Shown piece after piece: positions 1 to 8,877 of a stretch of DNA of 64,000 bases. The translations under genes were made by a program, and so were the position numbers. Source of the stretch: Desmospora activa DSM 45169 (GTDB lineage Bacteria > Bacillota > Bacilli > Thermoactinomycetales > DSM-45169); NCBI RefSeq assembly GCF_003046315.1, contig NZ_PZZP01000002.1:124001-188000 (forward strand). Direction: 5' to 3'. Position 1 is the stretch's first letter. Each line of letters opens with the position of its first letter. The notes under the pieces were generated by a model, which saw nothing but the letters and a program-made list of their open reading frames with translations, ran no database searches and was not told the DNA's origin.

Positions 1-618
1 TTGATCGTTTATTTCTTGGATCGACGTTTTGTCGGCCTATTTCCCAGTGCCTTTCGCCCCTTTCAAACCGTTTCCCGCTTGCGAAAACTGAAACGATCCT
101 TGGAGTTAAATCCCCATCACACTTCGGATCGGTTGGAACTGGCTCGTTTATTGATGGAGCGAAAAAAATATCAGGAAGCCCTCCCTCATCTGGAACAATG
201 CTTTCAAGTGATCCCCGACTCCGCTCAGATTGGGGTGGAAATCGGTTTATGCCGATTGAAGACCGGCCAGTTGCAACAGGGTGAGCACGCAATGTTGGAA
301 GCGTTGAAACGGGAACCGCGGGTAAGGTATGGAGAACCGTATCTCCGACTGGCGGCAGCATTTGAAGCGATCGATAGCGACAAAGCCCTGCATTATCTGG
401 AACACTTTCGCACCATTCATTCCTCTTCCGTTGAAGGATATTATCGATTGGGATGGTTATACGGTAAGTTGGGCCAGATTGAAAATAGTAAACAAGCTTA
501 TGAGGAGGCAATTGAGATTTATCGTCACCTGCCTAAGTATCAAAAACGATCGCAACGCGCCTGGGCTTTGCGTTCCAGCTTTCGTCTCGGTCTTGCTCCC
601 TCCAACCCGCGCAAATAA
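1..618 (+). CDS. TPR-repeat protein, 5' end outside window
   Basis: This 205-residue frame is open from the first base of the window, so the TTG at position 1 is probably not the real start. Three to four tetratricopeptide-like helical pairs are visible at about residues 39-72, 73-106 and 143-177, with the usual pattern of small residues (A..L....Y..A). TPR repeats mediate protein-protein contacts, but the partner cannot be told from this sequence. The first 35 residues contain a short hydrophobic stretch followed by a basic segment (RLRKLKR), compatible with the cytosolic side of a membrane anchor encoded upstream. No recognisable operon partner follows; a repeat-rich stretch lies downstream. 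Confidence 0.7.
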   Translation: MIVYFLDRRFVGLFPSAFRPFQTVSRLRKLKRSLELNPHHTSDRLELARLLMERKKYQEALPHLEQCFQVIPDSAQIGVEIGLCRLKTGQLQQGEHAMLEALKREPRVRYGEPYLRLAAAFEAIDSDKALHYLEHFRTIHSSSVEGYYRLGWLYGKLGQIENSKQAYEEAIEIYRHLPKYQKRSQRAWALRSSFRLGLAPSNPRK

Positions 619-689
619 ATGTATTTAGGATGAATACACCACCACTTTTATATGAAGAGCCCTTTAGCCAGTTTGCAGATATAGGAAGT

Positions 690-848
690 GGGGAGCGATT
701 TCCGGTGCACTAAAGCACAAGTCTCGCTTCAGTCACTTCGCTCCTTAGTCTCGCTTTGCACTAAAGCACAAGTCTCGCTTCAGTCACTTCGTTCCTTAGT
801 CTCGCTTTGCCCCACTACCCAGCGGAGTCTCCGCAGACCCTAACCGTT
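690..848. repeat. Dispersed intergenic repeat, copy 1 (two 51-bp tandem units)
   Basis: Two near-identical 51-bp units start at 708 and 759; each contains CACAAGTCTCGCTTCAGTCA. They are followed by a GC-rich arm with a short hairpin (GCGGAG/CTCCGC near 832-845). The whole block, from the lead-in GATTTCCGGTG to the AACCGT tail, recurs at 9005-9178 in the same order. The 619-1079 gap otherwise contains only a further hairpin (CCCTAACC..AGCGGC with GCCGCTGGTTGGGG, 837-888) and a terminator. I see no convincing gene in it. Confidence 0.8.
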
Positions 849-975
849 AAGCGGCTATACATACTTGTCTTTTGGCCGCTGGTTGGGGACGGAGTAGACG
901 GAGCGAACATCCCACCTTCATTGAAAGGGCAAGAGGCGCGAAATCGGGATCCGGGTCCACTTTGTCATCAATCTG

Positions 976-1004
976 AGCCCTGTTTTTTTGCAGGGCTTTT
1001 TTTT
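976..1004 (+). terminator. Intrinsic terminator
   Basis: An AGCCCTG/CAGGGCT stem with a T-rich loop is followed by eight T residues. No gene lies immediately upstream on this strand, so the terminated transcript is either read-through from the TPR gene or an RNA from the repeat region. Confidence 0.7.
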
Positions 1005-1079
1005 ATTTCTATCCAAAGAGGAGAAAAATGGTTTACTTAAAAGTATTTAGACAAATACTGCTAATAAGAGGAGGTGTCT

Positions 1080-1265
1080 ATGATGTACTATGTGATTTGG
1101 GATTCAGAGAAATTCCCTCCGTCTATCCTCCACGAAGATCAATATTTCCAATGGTACAATCCCATGAGAAACGATCATCGGGTGGAGTTTCGCGGCACGA
1201 TGAACCAATGTTATTCGTATGTCACCAAGCGGGAGCGTAACCAGTCCATGCTGGAATTCCACTGA
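1080..1265 (+). CDS. Small protein of unknown function (61 aa)
   Basis: The reading frame begins MMYYVIWDSEKFPPS and is preceded by a strong AGGAGG at 1069-1074. The spacing fits the second ATG (1083, 8 nt) slightly better than the first (1080, 5 nt). The protein is soluble-looking, rich in aromatic and charged residues, and has no signal peptide or membrane segment. I do not recognise the family. It stands alone between a terminator at 976-1004 and the bidirectional hairpin at 1288-1329, so it is probably monocistronic. Confidence 0.6.
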   Translation: MMYYVIWDSEKFPPSILHEDQYFQWYNPMRNDHRVEFRGTMNQCYSYVTKRERNQSMLEFH

Positions 1266-1283
1266 TGACAGAATATTTCAATC

Positions 1284-1329
1284 AAAAAAAGACTGAAGTC
1301 ACGCCGATTGCAGCGTGGCTTCAGTCTTT
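1284..1329 (-). terminator. Intrinsic terminator of ispH (bidirectional)
   Basis: A long stem (AAAGACTGAAG..CACGC with GCGTG..CTTCAGTCTTT) ends in a run of T residues when read on the minus strand, 27 nt after the ispH stop. It can also stop the small plus-strand gene that ends at 1265. Confidence 0.8.
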
Positions 1330-1355
1330 AGTAAGTGATGTGATGGGTCTGTCTT

Positions 1356-2312
1356 TTAGGCATTCTTCTTTCTCTTTTTTCGTACAGGGGGAAGCAGTTT
1401 CTCTTTTTTCAAGGTGCGTTCCGGTGTCCATGTACTGGGATCGTTCTCATCAAACTGCTCCAGGTATTTAATCACTTCCCGTGTGATCGGGGTTGGTGTG
1501 GAGGCGCCGGCGGTAACACCCACATAGCTTTTTCCCTTTAACCACTCCACGTCGATCTCAGTCACATCGGCAACGCGATAAGCCTCTACACCGGCAATAT
1601 CTTTAGAAACTTGAGCCAAACGTTCCGAGTTGTTGCTGCGGGGGTCTCCAACCACTATCACCAGTTCCGTTTTACCGGCTTGCTCTGCTACTGCTTCCTG
1701 CCGTTCCTGTGTAGCCAAGCAAATTTCGTTCACAATCTCGGCGTGAGGGAATTTTTCTTTCACTTTTTTCATCAGATGGCGTGTATCCCACTGGCTCATC
1801 GTCGTCTGGTTGGTGACAACCAATTTGTCCGACTGAATGTTGAGCCTTTCCACATCCTCATCATTTTGTACCAGATGAACGTGATTGGGAGCCACACCGA
1901 TCGCTCCCTCCGGTTCCGGGTGCCCTCGTTTGCCGATATAAGCGATCTCATAACCCTCTGCCACTTTTTCCAAGATGAGATCATGGGTCCGGGTCACATC
2001 GGGACAGGTAGCATCCACCACTGTTAACCCCTTTTCCCTGGCCCGTCGGCGCACCTCTGGCGAGACACCGTGCGCAGTAAAGATCACGGTTCCTTCTTTT
2101 ACCTGTTCCAACAGATCGAGGCGATCATCCCCATCCAGGGTAATGATGCCTTCTTCCTCAAATGCATCCACCACATGGGCATTGTGTACAATCATGCCAA
2201 GAATATAGATCGGACGGGGCAGATCCAGGTTTTTGGCCGCTTCCCGCGCCAACACCATTGCATCTACCACACCGTAACAATATCCCCTTGGAGTAATTCG
2301 CAATACATCCAC
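1356..2312 (-). CDS. ispH: 4-hydroxy-3-methylbut-2-enyl diphosphate reductase (IspH/LytB)
   Basis: IspH carries out the last step of the MEP isoprenoid pathway, reducing HMBPP to IPP and DMAPP with a [4Fe-4S] cluster in the cytosol. The three cluster cysteines are visible in [15 protein letters not shown] and NEICLATQ (C12, C103 and C198 from the start used here), and the catalytic glutamate lies in GHPEPEG. I chose the GTG at 2312 because a GGGAGGG motif lies a few bases upstream and the protein then begins at the family start ([12 protein letters not shown]); an in-frame ATG seven codons earlier overlaps that ribosome binding site. Its length of 318 residues is typical. The Lys/Arg-rich tail is usual for Bacillales members. 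It is a single gene with its own terminator. Confidence 0.95.
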   Translation of the reverse strand: MDVLRITPRGYCYGVVDAMVLAREAAKNLDLPRPIYILGMIVHNAHVVDAFEEEGIITLDGDDRLDLLEQVKEGTVIFTAHGVSPEVRRRAREKGLTVVDATCPDVTRTHDLILEKVAEGYEIAYIGKRGHPEPEGAIGVAPNHVHLVQNDEDVERLNIQSDKLVVTNQTTMSQWDTRHLMKKVKEKFPHAEIVNEICLATQERQEAVAEQAGKTELVIVVGDPRSNNSERLAQVSKDIAGVEAYRVADVTEIDVEWLKGKSYVGVTAGASTPTPITREVIKYLEQFDENDPSTWTPERTLKKEKLLPPVRKKRKKNA

Positions 2313-2372
2313 TTTGTTCCCTCCCGGGAGCATATTTCAAGATAAAAAAGCGTATCCCCACATGTTTCAAGT

Positions 2373-2408
2373 GCCCCATCAACAAAGGTTGTTTGGGCGG
2401 ATGGGGTA
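2373..2408. repeat. 36-bp palindromic repeat, copy 1
   Basis: CCCCATC and GATGGGG arms enclose a GGTTGTT-containing centre. Nearly the same sequence occurs at 49536-49570, 47 kb away. Here it sits in the leader of ispH (minus strand) and upstream of the His-rich gene (plus strand). Function unknown. Confidence 0.55.
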
Positions 2409-2448
2409 TTAGTTGAACCAACCCTAATCCCTTATTATTATATCGCAA

Positions 2449-2565
2449 TTGATTGGATCACCCAAGGAAAGGACGGAAAAAACGGATCAACTGGAAGATG
2501 GGCGCTTCTATCAGGTACGAGTGCCAGTAAAAACTCATAAGATACAGTGTCAATGTGGACATTGA
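2449..2565 (+). CDS. Possible 38-aa small protein ending in CQCGH
   Basis: A short frame from TTG 2449 ends 19 nt before the next gene. Its composition looks protein-like (EDGRFYQVRVPVKTH, then a Cys-X-Cys-Gly-His end that could bind metal). No good ribosome binding site is visible, so it may be untranslated, leaderless, or a decayed C-terminal fragment. No family is recognised. Confidence 0.25.
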   Translation: MIGSPKERTEKTDQLEDGRFYQVRVPVKTHKIQCQCGH

Positions 2566-2584
2566 ACCAAAGGAGTGATCCGTC

Positions 2585-2977
2585 ATGGGAGAAAAAATGC
2601 CCATGAAACCATTGCCCATACCGGAAATGCCGAAATTCCCAAAGAGGCACCACCATCACAAATACCACCATCACAAACATCACCACCACAAACACCACCA
2701 TAAGCACCATAAGCATCATAAGCATCATTACTTTCCTGTACCGACACCTGTGCCGGTTCCAGTACCGTATGATCCCTGTGGTCCCGATTTCTGCGGCCCG
2801 GTTCCCTTTGGCCACTATCCCTATTACCATCACCACTATGATGGATACGGTGCTTGGGATCCTTGGGCTGCAGGTTACCATTATACGGGGCACCACCATT
2901 ACCCCAAATATGAAAGCTCCAGCTCCAGCTCTAGTTCCAGTTCCAGCTCCAGTAGCTCCAGCAGCAGCCGGTACTAA
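2585..2977 (+). CDS. His-rich / poly-Ser low-complexity protein
   Basis: The 130-residue protein has three zones: a Pro/Met N-terminus (1-20), a His/Lys block of about 28 residues (21-48) made of HHHK-type repeats, and a Pro/Tyr/Gly/His middle (49-110). It ends in an uninterrupted run of 18 serines before a final Arg-Tyr. There is no signal peptide. Proteins of this style are common among Bacillales spore-coat or metal-sequestering proteins, but no family match is claimed. AAGGAG lies 8 nt before the ATG, and a clean terminator follows at 2985-3006. The serine tract uses mixed AGC, TCC and AGT codons, which suggests selection on the protein rather than simple DNA slippage. Confidence 0.75.
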   Translation: MGEKMPMKPLPIPEMPKFPKRHHHHKYHHHKHHHHKHHHKHHKHHKHHYFPVPTPVPVPVPYDPCGPDFCGPVPFGHYPYYHHHYDGYGAWDPWAAGYHYTGHHHYPKYESSSSSSSSSSSSSSSSSSRY

Positions 2978-2984
2978 TCCCACG

Positions 2985-3006
2985 CCTCCCCAGCGGGAGG
3001 TTTTTT
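2985..3006 (+). terminator. Intrinsic terminator of the His/Ser-rich gene
   Basis: A CCTCCC-CAGC-GGGAGG hairpin is followed by TTTTTT, eight bases after the stop codon. Confidence 0.9.
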
Positions 3007-3013
3007 CTTGGGG

Positions 3014-3127
3014 TTATTTACTTTTGTTCTTTCCCCGCTCTCGGATATACAATACCATCAATACAAGGGAACTGATCAAGAGAATGTATACCAAGATATC
3101 TGGTGTCAACCAATCATAGACAGACAA
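3014..3127 (-). CDS. 37-aa single-pass membrane microprotein
   Basis: The frame starts at a TTG preceded by AGGAGG with an 8-nt gap and encodes MSVYDWLTPDILVY, then a hydrophobic helix of about 18 residues (11-28), and finishes RERGKNKSK. An acidic N-terminus and a strongly basic C-terminus predict a type with the C-terminus in the cytoplasm. It is too short for routine ORF calling. It faces the His/Ser-rich gene tail to tail and shares the terminator region. Function unknown; small membrane proteins of this shape often modulate transporters or sensor kinases, but nothing here shows a partner. Confidence 0.55.
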   Translation of the reverse strand: MSVYDWLTPDILVYILLISSLVLMVLYIRERGKNKSK

Positions 3128-3243
3128 CCTCGTCGCCTCCTCTTCAAATGATGGGGTTTTATGGAATTTCACTTAGGCGATCCTGCTCCAATTTTACAAA
3201 ACTCGCTGCTGAAAACCTACCGATAAACGTAAAAGTGAATGAC

Positions 3244-3288
3244 GAACAAAACCAGCCCACAGCCAAAAACATCGTGTGAGCTGGTTTC
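3244..3288 (-). terminator. Terminator of the metH-yitJ operon
   Basis: The stem ACCAGC.CACA / TGTG.GCTGGT with A/T-rich flanks lies 13 bases past the stop of the minus-strand gene ending at 3301. Confidence 0.7.
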
Positions 3289-3300
3289 GTTTTCATACTC

Positions 3301-5154
3301 TCAGCTGCCGGACACCACATTTTGCTGGGTACGTAGCCGAATATATCGCGTTAACGCCGCTGTCATCTCCCAATAATGGAATGGTGTAATCAAATAAATC
3401 CCTTGAAATAGTTTCACCGCCTCATCCAACAACGCTTGTGCAATTGCTACCCCTTCTTCTCTTCCTTCCGCCCCGCTCTTTCCTTCCATCCGCTGCATCA
3501 CCGGGTCCGGAATTTTCACCCCTGGAAGTTCATGATGGAGAAAGAGCGCATTGCGATGGCCCGTTAAGGGCATAATGCCGATAAAGATGGGAATCGGGAT
3601 ATCTTTAGTCGCTTCTTTCACTCGATGCAGCGATTCTACATCATAGACCGGTTGGGTCATGACAAAATCGGCACCGGCTTCCACTTTCTTGTGTAAGCGC
3701 CGCACCGCCGCCTCGATCTTGGCTACATTGGGATTAAAGGCGGTACCCACCACAAAGCGGGCTTTCTGTTTTAACGGTCGGCCGGAGAAGGAAATACCCT
3801 CGTTTAGTTGTTTCACCATGCGGATCAAATCAAAAGAGGTCACATCATAGATGGAACTGGAGCCAGGCAAGTCCCCGATCCGAGTGGGATCACCGGTAAC
3901 CACCAAAATCTGATCGATCCCTAGGGCATGGAGACCCATCAGATGAGACTGCTGTCCGATCAGGTTGCGATCGCGACAGGTGATATGAACCAACGGCTCT
4001 GCCCCGGTCCGCTCTTTCATAATGGCACCCAAAGCCATATTGCTCATCCGGGTGGTGGCCATGGAATTGTCCGCCAAGGTGATCGCATCGGCTCCTGCAT
4101 GGGTAAGCTCTTCCGCACCGCGCAGGTATTGGCTGATGTCCAAGTCTTTTGGAGAGTCATATTCAATAATAACCGTCGTCTCCTCTTTCACCTGGTCGAC
4201 CACACTGGGACGGGTGCGGGGCTGGATATGAATCCGTTCCTGTGTTCCTGTTTGTGTGGATGGGGCTGGATTGATGCGGGGGAGTGGCGCCAACCCCGCA
4301 ATCGCAGCATTGATCGCTTTGATATGCTCTGGTGTCGTCCCACAACATCCGCCGATAATTTGTACTCCTTGCTCCCGTAAGGAGAGGGCGCGTTCGCCAA
4401 AATATTGCGGCGTCGATTTATATTGATACTCGCCGTCGTAAAGACCGAGGCGGCCTGCATTGGGATAAGCGGCCAGCGCTATACCCTCGGGTACTTGTGT
4501 CTGCTTCAACGCCCGTTCGATTTCCAAGGGACCGAGGCGACAGTTGAGACCGACGGCATCTGCCCCTTTTTGCTGCAACACCTGAAAAGCATCGCTTAAG
4601 AGATGGCCGTCACGGGTGCGCCCCACTTCCACCATCGCCAGGTTGCAAAGCACGGGGACATCGGTTAAAGGGCGAATCGTTTCCAGGGCTAGCACCAGTT
4701 CTTTTAAATCGATAAAGGTTTCCAGGATCAGTCCATCCACGCCGGCATATAAGAGGGCCGTCGCTTGTTCTTCGTACATATCGCGATAATCAGCTTCGGA
4801 ATAGTGAAGCACCCTACCGGCCAGAATCGAGCCGATAGAACCCAACACATATGCCTCATCACCCGCTCCTCGTCGGGCCAGTGCAGCCGCTTCCCGATTG
4901 ATGCGGGTGGTTTTACTCTCGATACCGTAACGGGCAAGCCGATCCCGGTTGGCCCCGTAAGTGTTGGTTTGAATGAGAGCCGCTCCCGCCTCACGATAGC
5001 GCCGATGAACATCTATAATCCACTCTGGCTGCGTCAAAGTGAGCTCCTCTGGGCATACACCGACGGGAATCCCCTGTTGATATAGGTAAGTGGACATCGC
5101 ACCATCCCCTACCCACAGACGATGGGACAACGCCTCTTTTAAATCTGGTCGCAA
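3301..5154 (-). CDS. yitJ: Bifunctional homocysteine S-methyltransferase / methylenetetrahydrofolate reductase (YitJ type)
   Basis: The N-terminal half (about residues 5-300) is a zinc homocysteine methyltransferase domain with ligands in GLNC (C205) and GGCCGT (C270, C271). The C-terminal half (about 330-610) is a MetF-type TIM barrel that reduces 5,10-methylene-THF to 5-methyl-THF. In this fused family the protein makes and can use the methyl donor for methionine synthesis. I chose TTG 5154 because AAAGGAGG precedes it by 8 nt and the 617-residue length matches the Bacillus family; an ATG at 5184 would overlap the end of metH and lacks a ribosome binding site. It lies 19 nt downstream of metH and is surely co-transcribed under the same SAM riboswitch. 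Confidence 0.93.
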   Translation of the reverse strand: MRPDLKEALSHRLWVGDGAMSTYLYQQGIPVGVCPEELTLTQPEWIIDVHRRYREAGAALIQTNTYGANRDRLARYGIESKTTRINREAAALARRGAGDEAYVLGSIGSILAGRVLHYSEADYRDMYEEQATALLYAGVDGLILETFIDLKELVLALETIRPLTDVPVLCNLAMVEVGRTRDGHLLSDAFQVLQQKGADAVGLNCRLGPLEIERALKQTQVPEGIALAAYPNAGRLGLYDGEYQYKSTPQYFGERALSLREQGVQIIGGCCGTTPEHIKAINAAIAGLAPLPRINPAPSTQTGTQERIHIQPRTRPSVVDQVKEETTVIIEYDSPKDLDISQYLRGAEELTHAGADAITLADNSMATTRMSNMALGAIMKERTGAEPLVHITCRDRNLIGQQSHLMGLHALGIDQILVVTGDPTRIGDLPGSSSIYDVTSFDLIRMVKQLNEGISFSGRPLKQKARFVVGTAFNPNVAKIEAAVRRLHKKVEAGADFVMTQPVYDVESLHRVKEATKDIPIPIFIGIMPLTGHRNALFLHHELPGVKIPDPVMQRMEGKSGAEGREEGVAIAQALLDEAVKLFQGIYLITPFHYWEMTAALTRYIRLRTQQNVVSGS

Positions 5155-5173
5155 CGATTTCTCCTCCTTTCTC

Positions 5174-8100
5174 TCAATCCGCATTAAAGTACCGGCCTTC
5201 CGGGTGAGAAAAGACCATCGCCGACACCGATGCTTCCGGTTCCATCATAAAGCCATCGGTTAAGCGCACCCCGATTGCTTTCTCCGGTTGCAATAACCGA
5301 AACAGTTTCGCTTGATCTTCCAAATCAGGGCAGGCCGGATAACCAAAGGAGACCCGCACTCCTTGATAGCGCGCAGAAAAGCGCTCCCGCATCGTCATCT
5401 CCGCCGGATCGGGAAAGCCCCACACATCCCGCATTACATGATGAATTCGTTCAGCGAAAGCTTCTGCCGACTCCAAAGCAAAGGCCTGCACCATATGGGA
5501 GCGCAGATAATCCCCTTTTTCCTTCCAAGCTTCTGCCAGCTCCCGAATTCCGGCACCTGCTGTCACGGTAAGAAAACCGACAGTATCCATCACTCCCGAT
5601 TCCACTGGACGTAGAAAATCGGCCAAACAGAGATGAGGCGGCTTACTCTGGCGTGGGAAAGTGAAGGTTTCCAATACTTTTTCACCCGGATGTTCCGGAT
5701 CATATACAAATATGGTATCTCCCTTTGACTGCGCCGGGAAAAAGCGGTACATCCCATCTGCGCGGATGCGATCCGTTTGCACCAGCTCCGCCACCATCCG
5801 ATCCATCTCTTCCTTCAACTCGTGTGTACGCTCATCCCTCTGCTCCAACAGGGTGGCCACATTCCCCTTAACGCCCAGATGTTTACCCAGCAGCATCTGT
5901 TGATTCACATAAGGGAGCAAATGGCTGACGGGATACTGTTTCAAAACATGGAGGCGAAAATCCGGCGGCTGATACACCGGCGCTTCCCGGTTGACGGATG
6001 AACGCTTCACCGCCGGGGATGGTGCCGCTTTTTTCTGGGCTGCTCTCTCCTCTTCCTTCCGCAGTGCGGCTTCCCGACTTTTCTTCAACTCTTCCACCAA
6101 AAGCGCGCGCTTGTCTGCGTTCTGTAGCCGATTGGCCAGGTCCAATCCGTTCATGGCATCCTTGGCGTACAAAACCGGCCCCTCGTATTGGGGAGCGATT
6201 CGATTATCCGTAAATTTGCGTGTCAAAGCTGCTCCCCCTACCAAAATCGGTGTATCGATTTTGGCTTCTTTCATATCCTGGGCGGTTAGAACCATTTGCT
6301 GTGCCGACTTCACCAATAGCCCGGACAAGCCCACCACATCGGGCCGCTCGCGGCGACATGCTTCAATCAGTTGTTCCGGCGGCACCTTGATTCCCAAATT
6401 AATCACTTCATAGCCATTGTTGGCCAGGATGATCTCCACTAGATTTTTACCGATATCATGGACATCCCCCTTCACCGTGGCTAGGAGCACCTTGCCTCGG
6501 CTCTCAGTATCCGCTTTTTCCATATGGGGCTCCAGATGGGCGACCGATGCCTTCATCACTTCCGCGCTCTGCAACACTTCCGCCACAATCAACTGATTAT
6601 CGTTAAAGAGCCGCCCCACTTCATCCATCCCCGCCATCAAAGGACCGTTGATAATATCCAGCGGATCGTCGTACTTGGCCAACGCCTCCTCCAGATCAGG
6701 GATTAGACCGTCCTTGCTTCCCTCCACCACATAGCGCGATAGCCGTTCCTCCAGCGGGAGGTTGGAAACCGGTTCGGCGACGGCGCTCTTTTTGCCGCGA
6801 TAAAAACGGGTAAACTCCTGCAAAACCTGATCATAGTTGTCCCCATCGGTTTGAAACAGAAAGGTTTCCGCTAAGCGCCGCTCTTCCTCCGAGATGGAGG
6901 CATAGCGCTCCAATTTCTCTGTATTAACAATGGCGTAATCCAATCCGGCCCGGGTACAGTGATACAAATAAACGGCGTTAAGCACTTCCCGTCCCGCTGG
7001 CGGTAAACCAAAAGAGACATTGGAGACGCCCAAGATAATTTGGCAAGCGGGAAGCACTTCTTTGATCCGGCGAATCCCTTCCACCGTCTCCTTCGCGGAA
7101 CCGATGTACGCCTGATCCCCGGTTCCCACTGGAAACACCAACGGATCAAAGATAATATCCTCCGCTGGAACGCCATAGCGGTCAACCAGCAACTCATAGG
7201 AGCGACGGGCAATGGCCAGCTTTTTATCCGCTGTTACCGCCATTCCCTCTTCATCGATCGTTCCTACCACCACAGCAGCGCCATAGCGGTGAAGTAGGGG
7301 AACCACTTCCGCAAAGCGCTCCTCCCCGTCTTCCAAATTGATGGAGTTGATTACCGCTTTTCCCTGGGAAAATTTTAAGGCCGCCTCAATCACTTCGGGA
7401 TCGGTGGAATCAATCATCAGCGGCACTTTCACCTTATTGACGACAAAGGAGAGAAAGCGGGCCATATCCTCCTGTTCATCCCGATCCGGGTCCGCTAAGC
7501 AGACATCGATAATCTGTGCTCCTCGCTTCACCTGTCGACGGGCGATTTCCGACGCTTCTTCATATTGGCCCTCTTGGATCAAATCGCGAAACTTGCGCGA
7601 ACCGATCACATTGGTACGCTCCCCCACCATCACCGGGCGATTGTCCGCTTCCAGAAACAAAGGCTCAATCCCGGATACCGCTGTCAACGGTTCCCGGTTT
7701 TCCGCACGGGGTTTTTTATGTCGCAACGCCTCCGCCAAAGCTCGAATATGTTCCGGCGTCGTGCCGCAACAACCTCCTGCCATATTGAGCCAACCTTGAT
7801 CGGCAAAAGCGGTCAATTTTTGCGCCAATGCCTGTGGTGTCTCATGATAGTGCCCATCTTCATCGGGCAATCCTGCATTGGGATAACAACTGACACCACA
7901 GTGCGCCATCCCCGCCAAGGTGCGCAGGTGATCCCGCATAAACTCCGGTCCAGTGGCACAGTTGAGCCCCACCGTCAGCGGCTTTAGATGTTGGATCGAC
8001 AGATAGAACGCCTCTACGTTTTGCCCTGCCAACATTGTGCCCATCGGTTCAATCGTACCGGAAATCAACAGAGGTAGACGCTGGCCTGTCTTTTCAAATG

Positions 8101-8650
8101 CTCGTTCAATCCCGATCCCCGCCGCTTTCACATTGAGGGTATCCTGGGAGGTTTCCAGCAGCAACGCATCTACTCCACCGTCCACCAATCCGCGGGCTTG
8201 CTCCTCATAAGAGTCGATCAGCTCCTCAAAAGTGGTACCTCCGGTGACGGACAGCGTTTTGGTGGTCGGACCTAACGCTCCGGCCACATAGCGAGGACCA
8301 CCTTGATGACCGAATTGCTCAACCGCTTCCACTGCACAGCGGGCAGCGGCCACATTGATCTCATAGGCGCGCTCCTGTAATTCATATTCTGCCAACACAA
8401 TCCGGGTCGCACCAAAGGTGTTGGTTTCAATCATATCGGCGCCCGCTTCTAGGTACTCCAAGTGGATACGACGAATCACATCCGGCCGCGTGAGATTGAG
8501 CATCTCATTGCAACCGTCATACTCCTCACCGCCAAAATCTTGCGGCTGTAGATCGGCATCCTGTAAGCGTGTCCCCATCGCCCCATCCAGGATCAAAATC
8601 TTTTCGGTGAGACGTTGTTGGATAGAAGGTCGTTTCAAAGTTGCAGTCAT
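5174..8650 (-). CDS. metH: Cobalamin-dependent methionine synthase
   Basis: MetH transfers the methyl group from 5-methyl-THF to homocysteine through methylcobalamin. All four modules are present in 1158 residues. The homocysteine-binding barrel (about 10-310) has zinc cysteines C231, C294 and C295. The pterin-binding barrel spans about 330-600. The cobalamin cap and binding domains (about 625-890) carry DVHDIGK, with H730 as the lower axial ligand. The SAM-dependent reactivation domain follows to the end. The ATG at 8650 has a GAGGGG ribosome binding site. Upstream in-frame ATGs, including one at 8842, lie inside the riboswitch and are not starts. Transcription is controlled by the S-box, so the operon is on when SAM is scarce. 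Confidence 0.96.
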   Translation of the reverse strand: MTATLKRPSIQQRLTEKILILDGAMGTRLQDADLQPQDFGGEEYDGCNEMLNLTRPDVIRRIHLEYLEAGADMIETNTFGATRIVLAEYELQERAYEINVAAARCAVEAVEQFGHQGGPRYVAGALGPTTKTLSVTGGTTFEELIDSYEEQARGLVDGGVDALLLETSQDTLNVKAAGIGIERAFEKTGQRLPLLISGTIEPMGTMLAGQNVEAFYLSIQHLKPLTVGLNCATGPEFMRDHLRTLAGMAHCGVSCYPNAGLPDEDGHYHETPQALAQKLTAFADQGWLNMAGGCCGTTPEHIRALAEALRHKKPRAENREPLTAVSGIEPLFLEADNRPVMVGERTNVIGSRKFRDLIQEGQYEEASEIARRQVKRGAQIIDVCLADPDRDEQEDMARFLSFVVNKVKVPLMIDSTDPEVIEAALKFSQGKAVINSINLEDGEERFAEVVPLLHRYGAAVVVGTIDEEGMAVTADKKLAIARRSYELLVDRYGVPAEDIIFDPLVFPVGTGDQAYIGSAKETVEGIRRIKEVLPACQIILGVSNVSFGLPPAGREVLNAVYLYHCTRAGLDYAIVNTEKLERYASISEEERRLAETFLFQTDGDNYDQVLQEFTRFYRGKKSAVAEPVSNLPLEERLSRYVVEGSKDGLIPDLEEALAKYDDPLDIINGPLMAGMDEVGRLFNDNQLIVAEVLQSAEVMKASVAHLEPHMEKADTESRGKVLLATVKGDVHDIGKNLVEIILANNGYEVINLGIKVPPEQLIEACRRERPDVVGLSGLLVKSAQQMVLTAQDMKEAKIDTPILVGGAALTRKFTDNRIAPQYEGPVLYAKDAMNGLDLANRLQNADKRALLVEELKKSREAALRKEEERAAQKKAAPSPAVKRSSVNREAPVYQPPDFRLHVLKQYPVSHLLPYVNQQMLLGKHLGVKGNVATLLEQRDERTHELKEEMDRMVAELVQTDRIRADGMYRFFPAQSKGDTIFVYDPEHPGEKVLETFTFPRQSKPPHLCLADFLRPVESGVMDTVGFLTVTAGAGIRELAEAWKEKGDYLRSHMVQAFALESAEAFAERIHHVMRDVWGFPDPAEMTMRERFSARYQGVRVSFGYPACPDLEDQAKLFRLLQPEKAIGVRLTDGFMMEPEASVSAMVFSHPEGRYFNAD

Positions 8651-8714
8651 AACATCAGCCCCTCGGCAAAATGAAGTAAATCGTCTCAGTAAATAAATCG
8701 TCTCAGTAAATACG

Positions 8715-8874
8715 AAAAAACCTCTCATCTTCTCATGATGAAAGGTTGGGTGAATAAGTTCACGTCTCTCATCTGCCAGAGAAGATCTCCGCAGGAATTG
8801 GCACCACACCGTTAATGGAAACGGCAGGTTGCCGGGCTTCATCGGGCCAGTCCCTCCACCTCTCTTGATAAGAG
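8715..8874 (-). promoter_or_regulatory. SAM-I (S-box) riboswitch with terminator
   Basis: Read on the minus strand, the leader holds a SAM-I aptamer. P1 arms CTCTTATC (8874-8867) and GATGAGAG (8773-8766) enclose the conserved AGAGAGGTGGAGGGACTGGC start, the GATGAAGCCC-GGCAACC core and a GTGCCAATTCC segment. A terminator follows: CCTTTCATC / GATGAGAGG around a 7-nt loop with six T residues (8745-8715). The 3' arm of P1 and the terminator 3' arm share the sequence GATGAGAG, the expected basis for switching. SAM binding should terminate before metH. Confidence 0.95.
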
Positions 8875-8877
8875 ATT

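Noticed and set aside
708-809. CRISPR array
   Set aside because: Only two units, directly adjacent without variable spacers of uniform length, and no cas genes.
807-1040. 77-aa frame in the repeat region
   Set aside because: It spans the dispersed repeat, a hairpin and the terminator, with no ribosome binding site.
2438-2983. 181-aa minus-strand frame opposite the His/Ser-rich gene
   Set aside because: It is the antisense reading of repetitive His and Ser codons (Val/Met-rich, Gly/Ala-rich), has no ribosome binding site, and the plus strand has both a strong one and a terminator.
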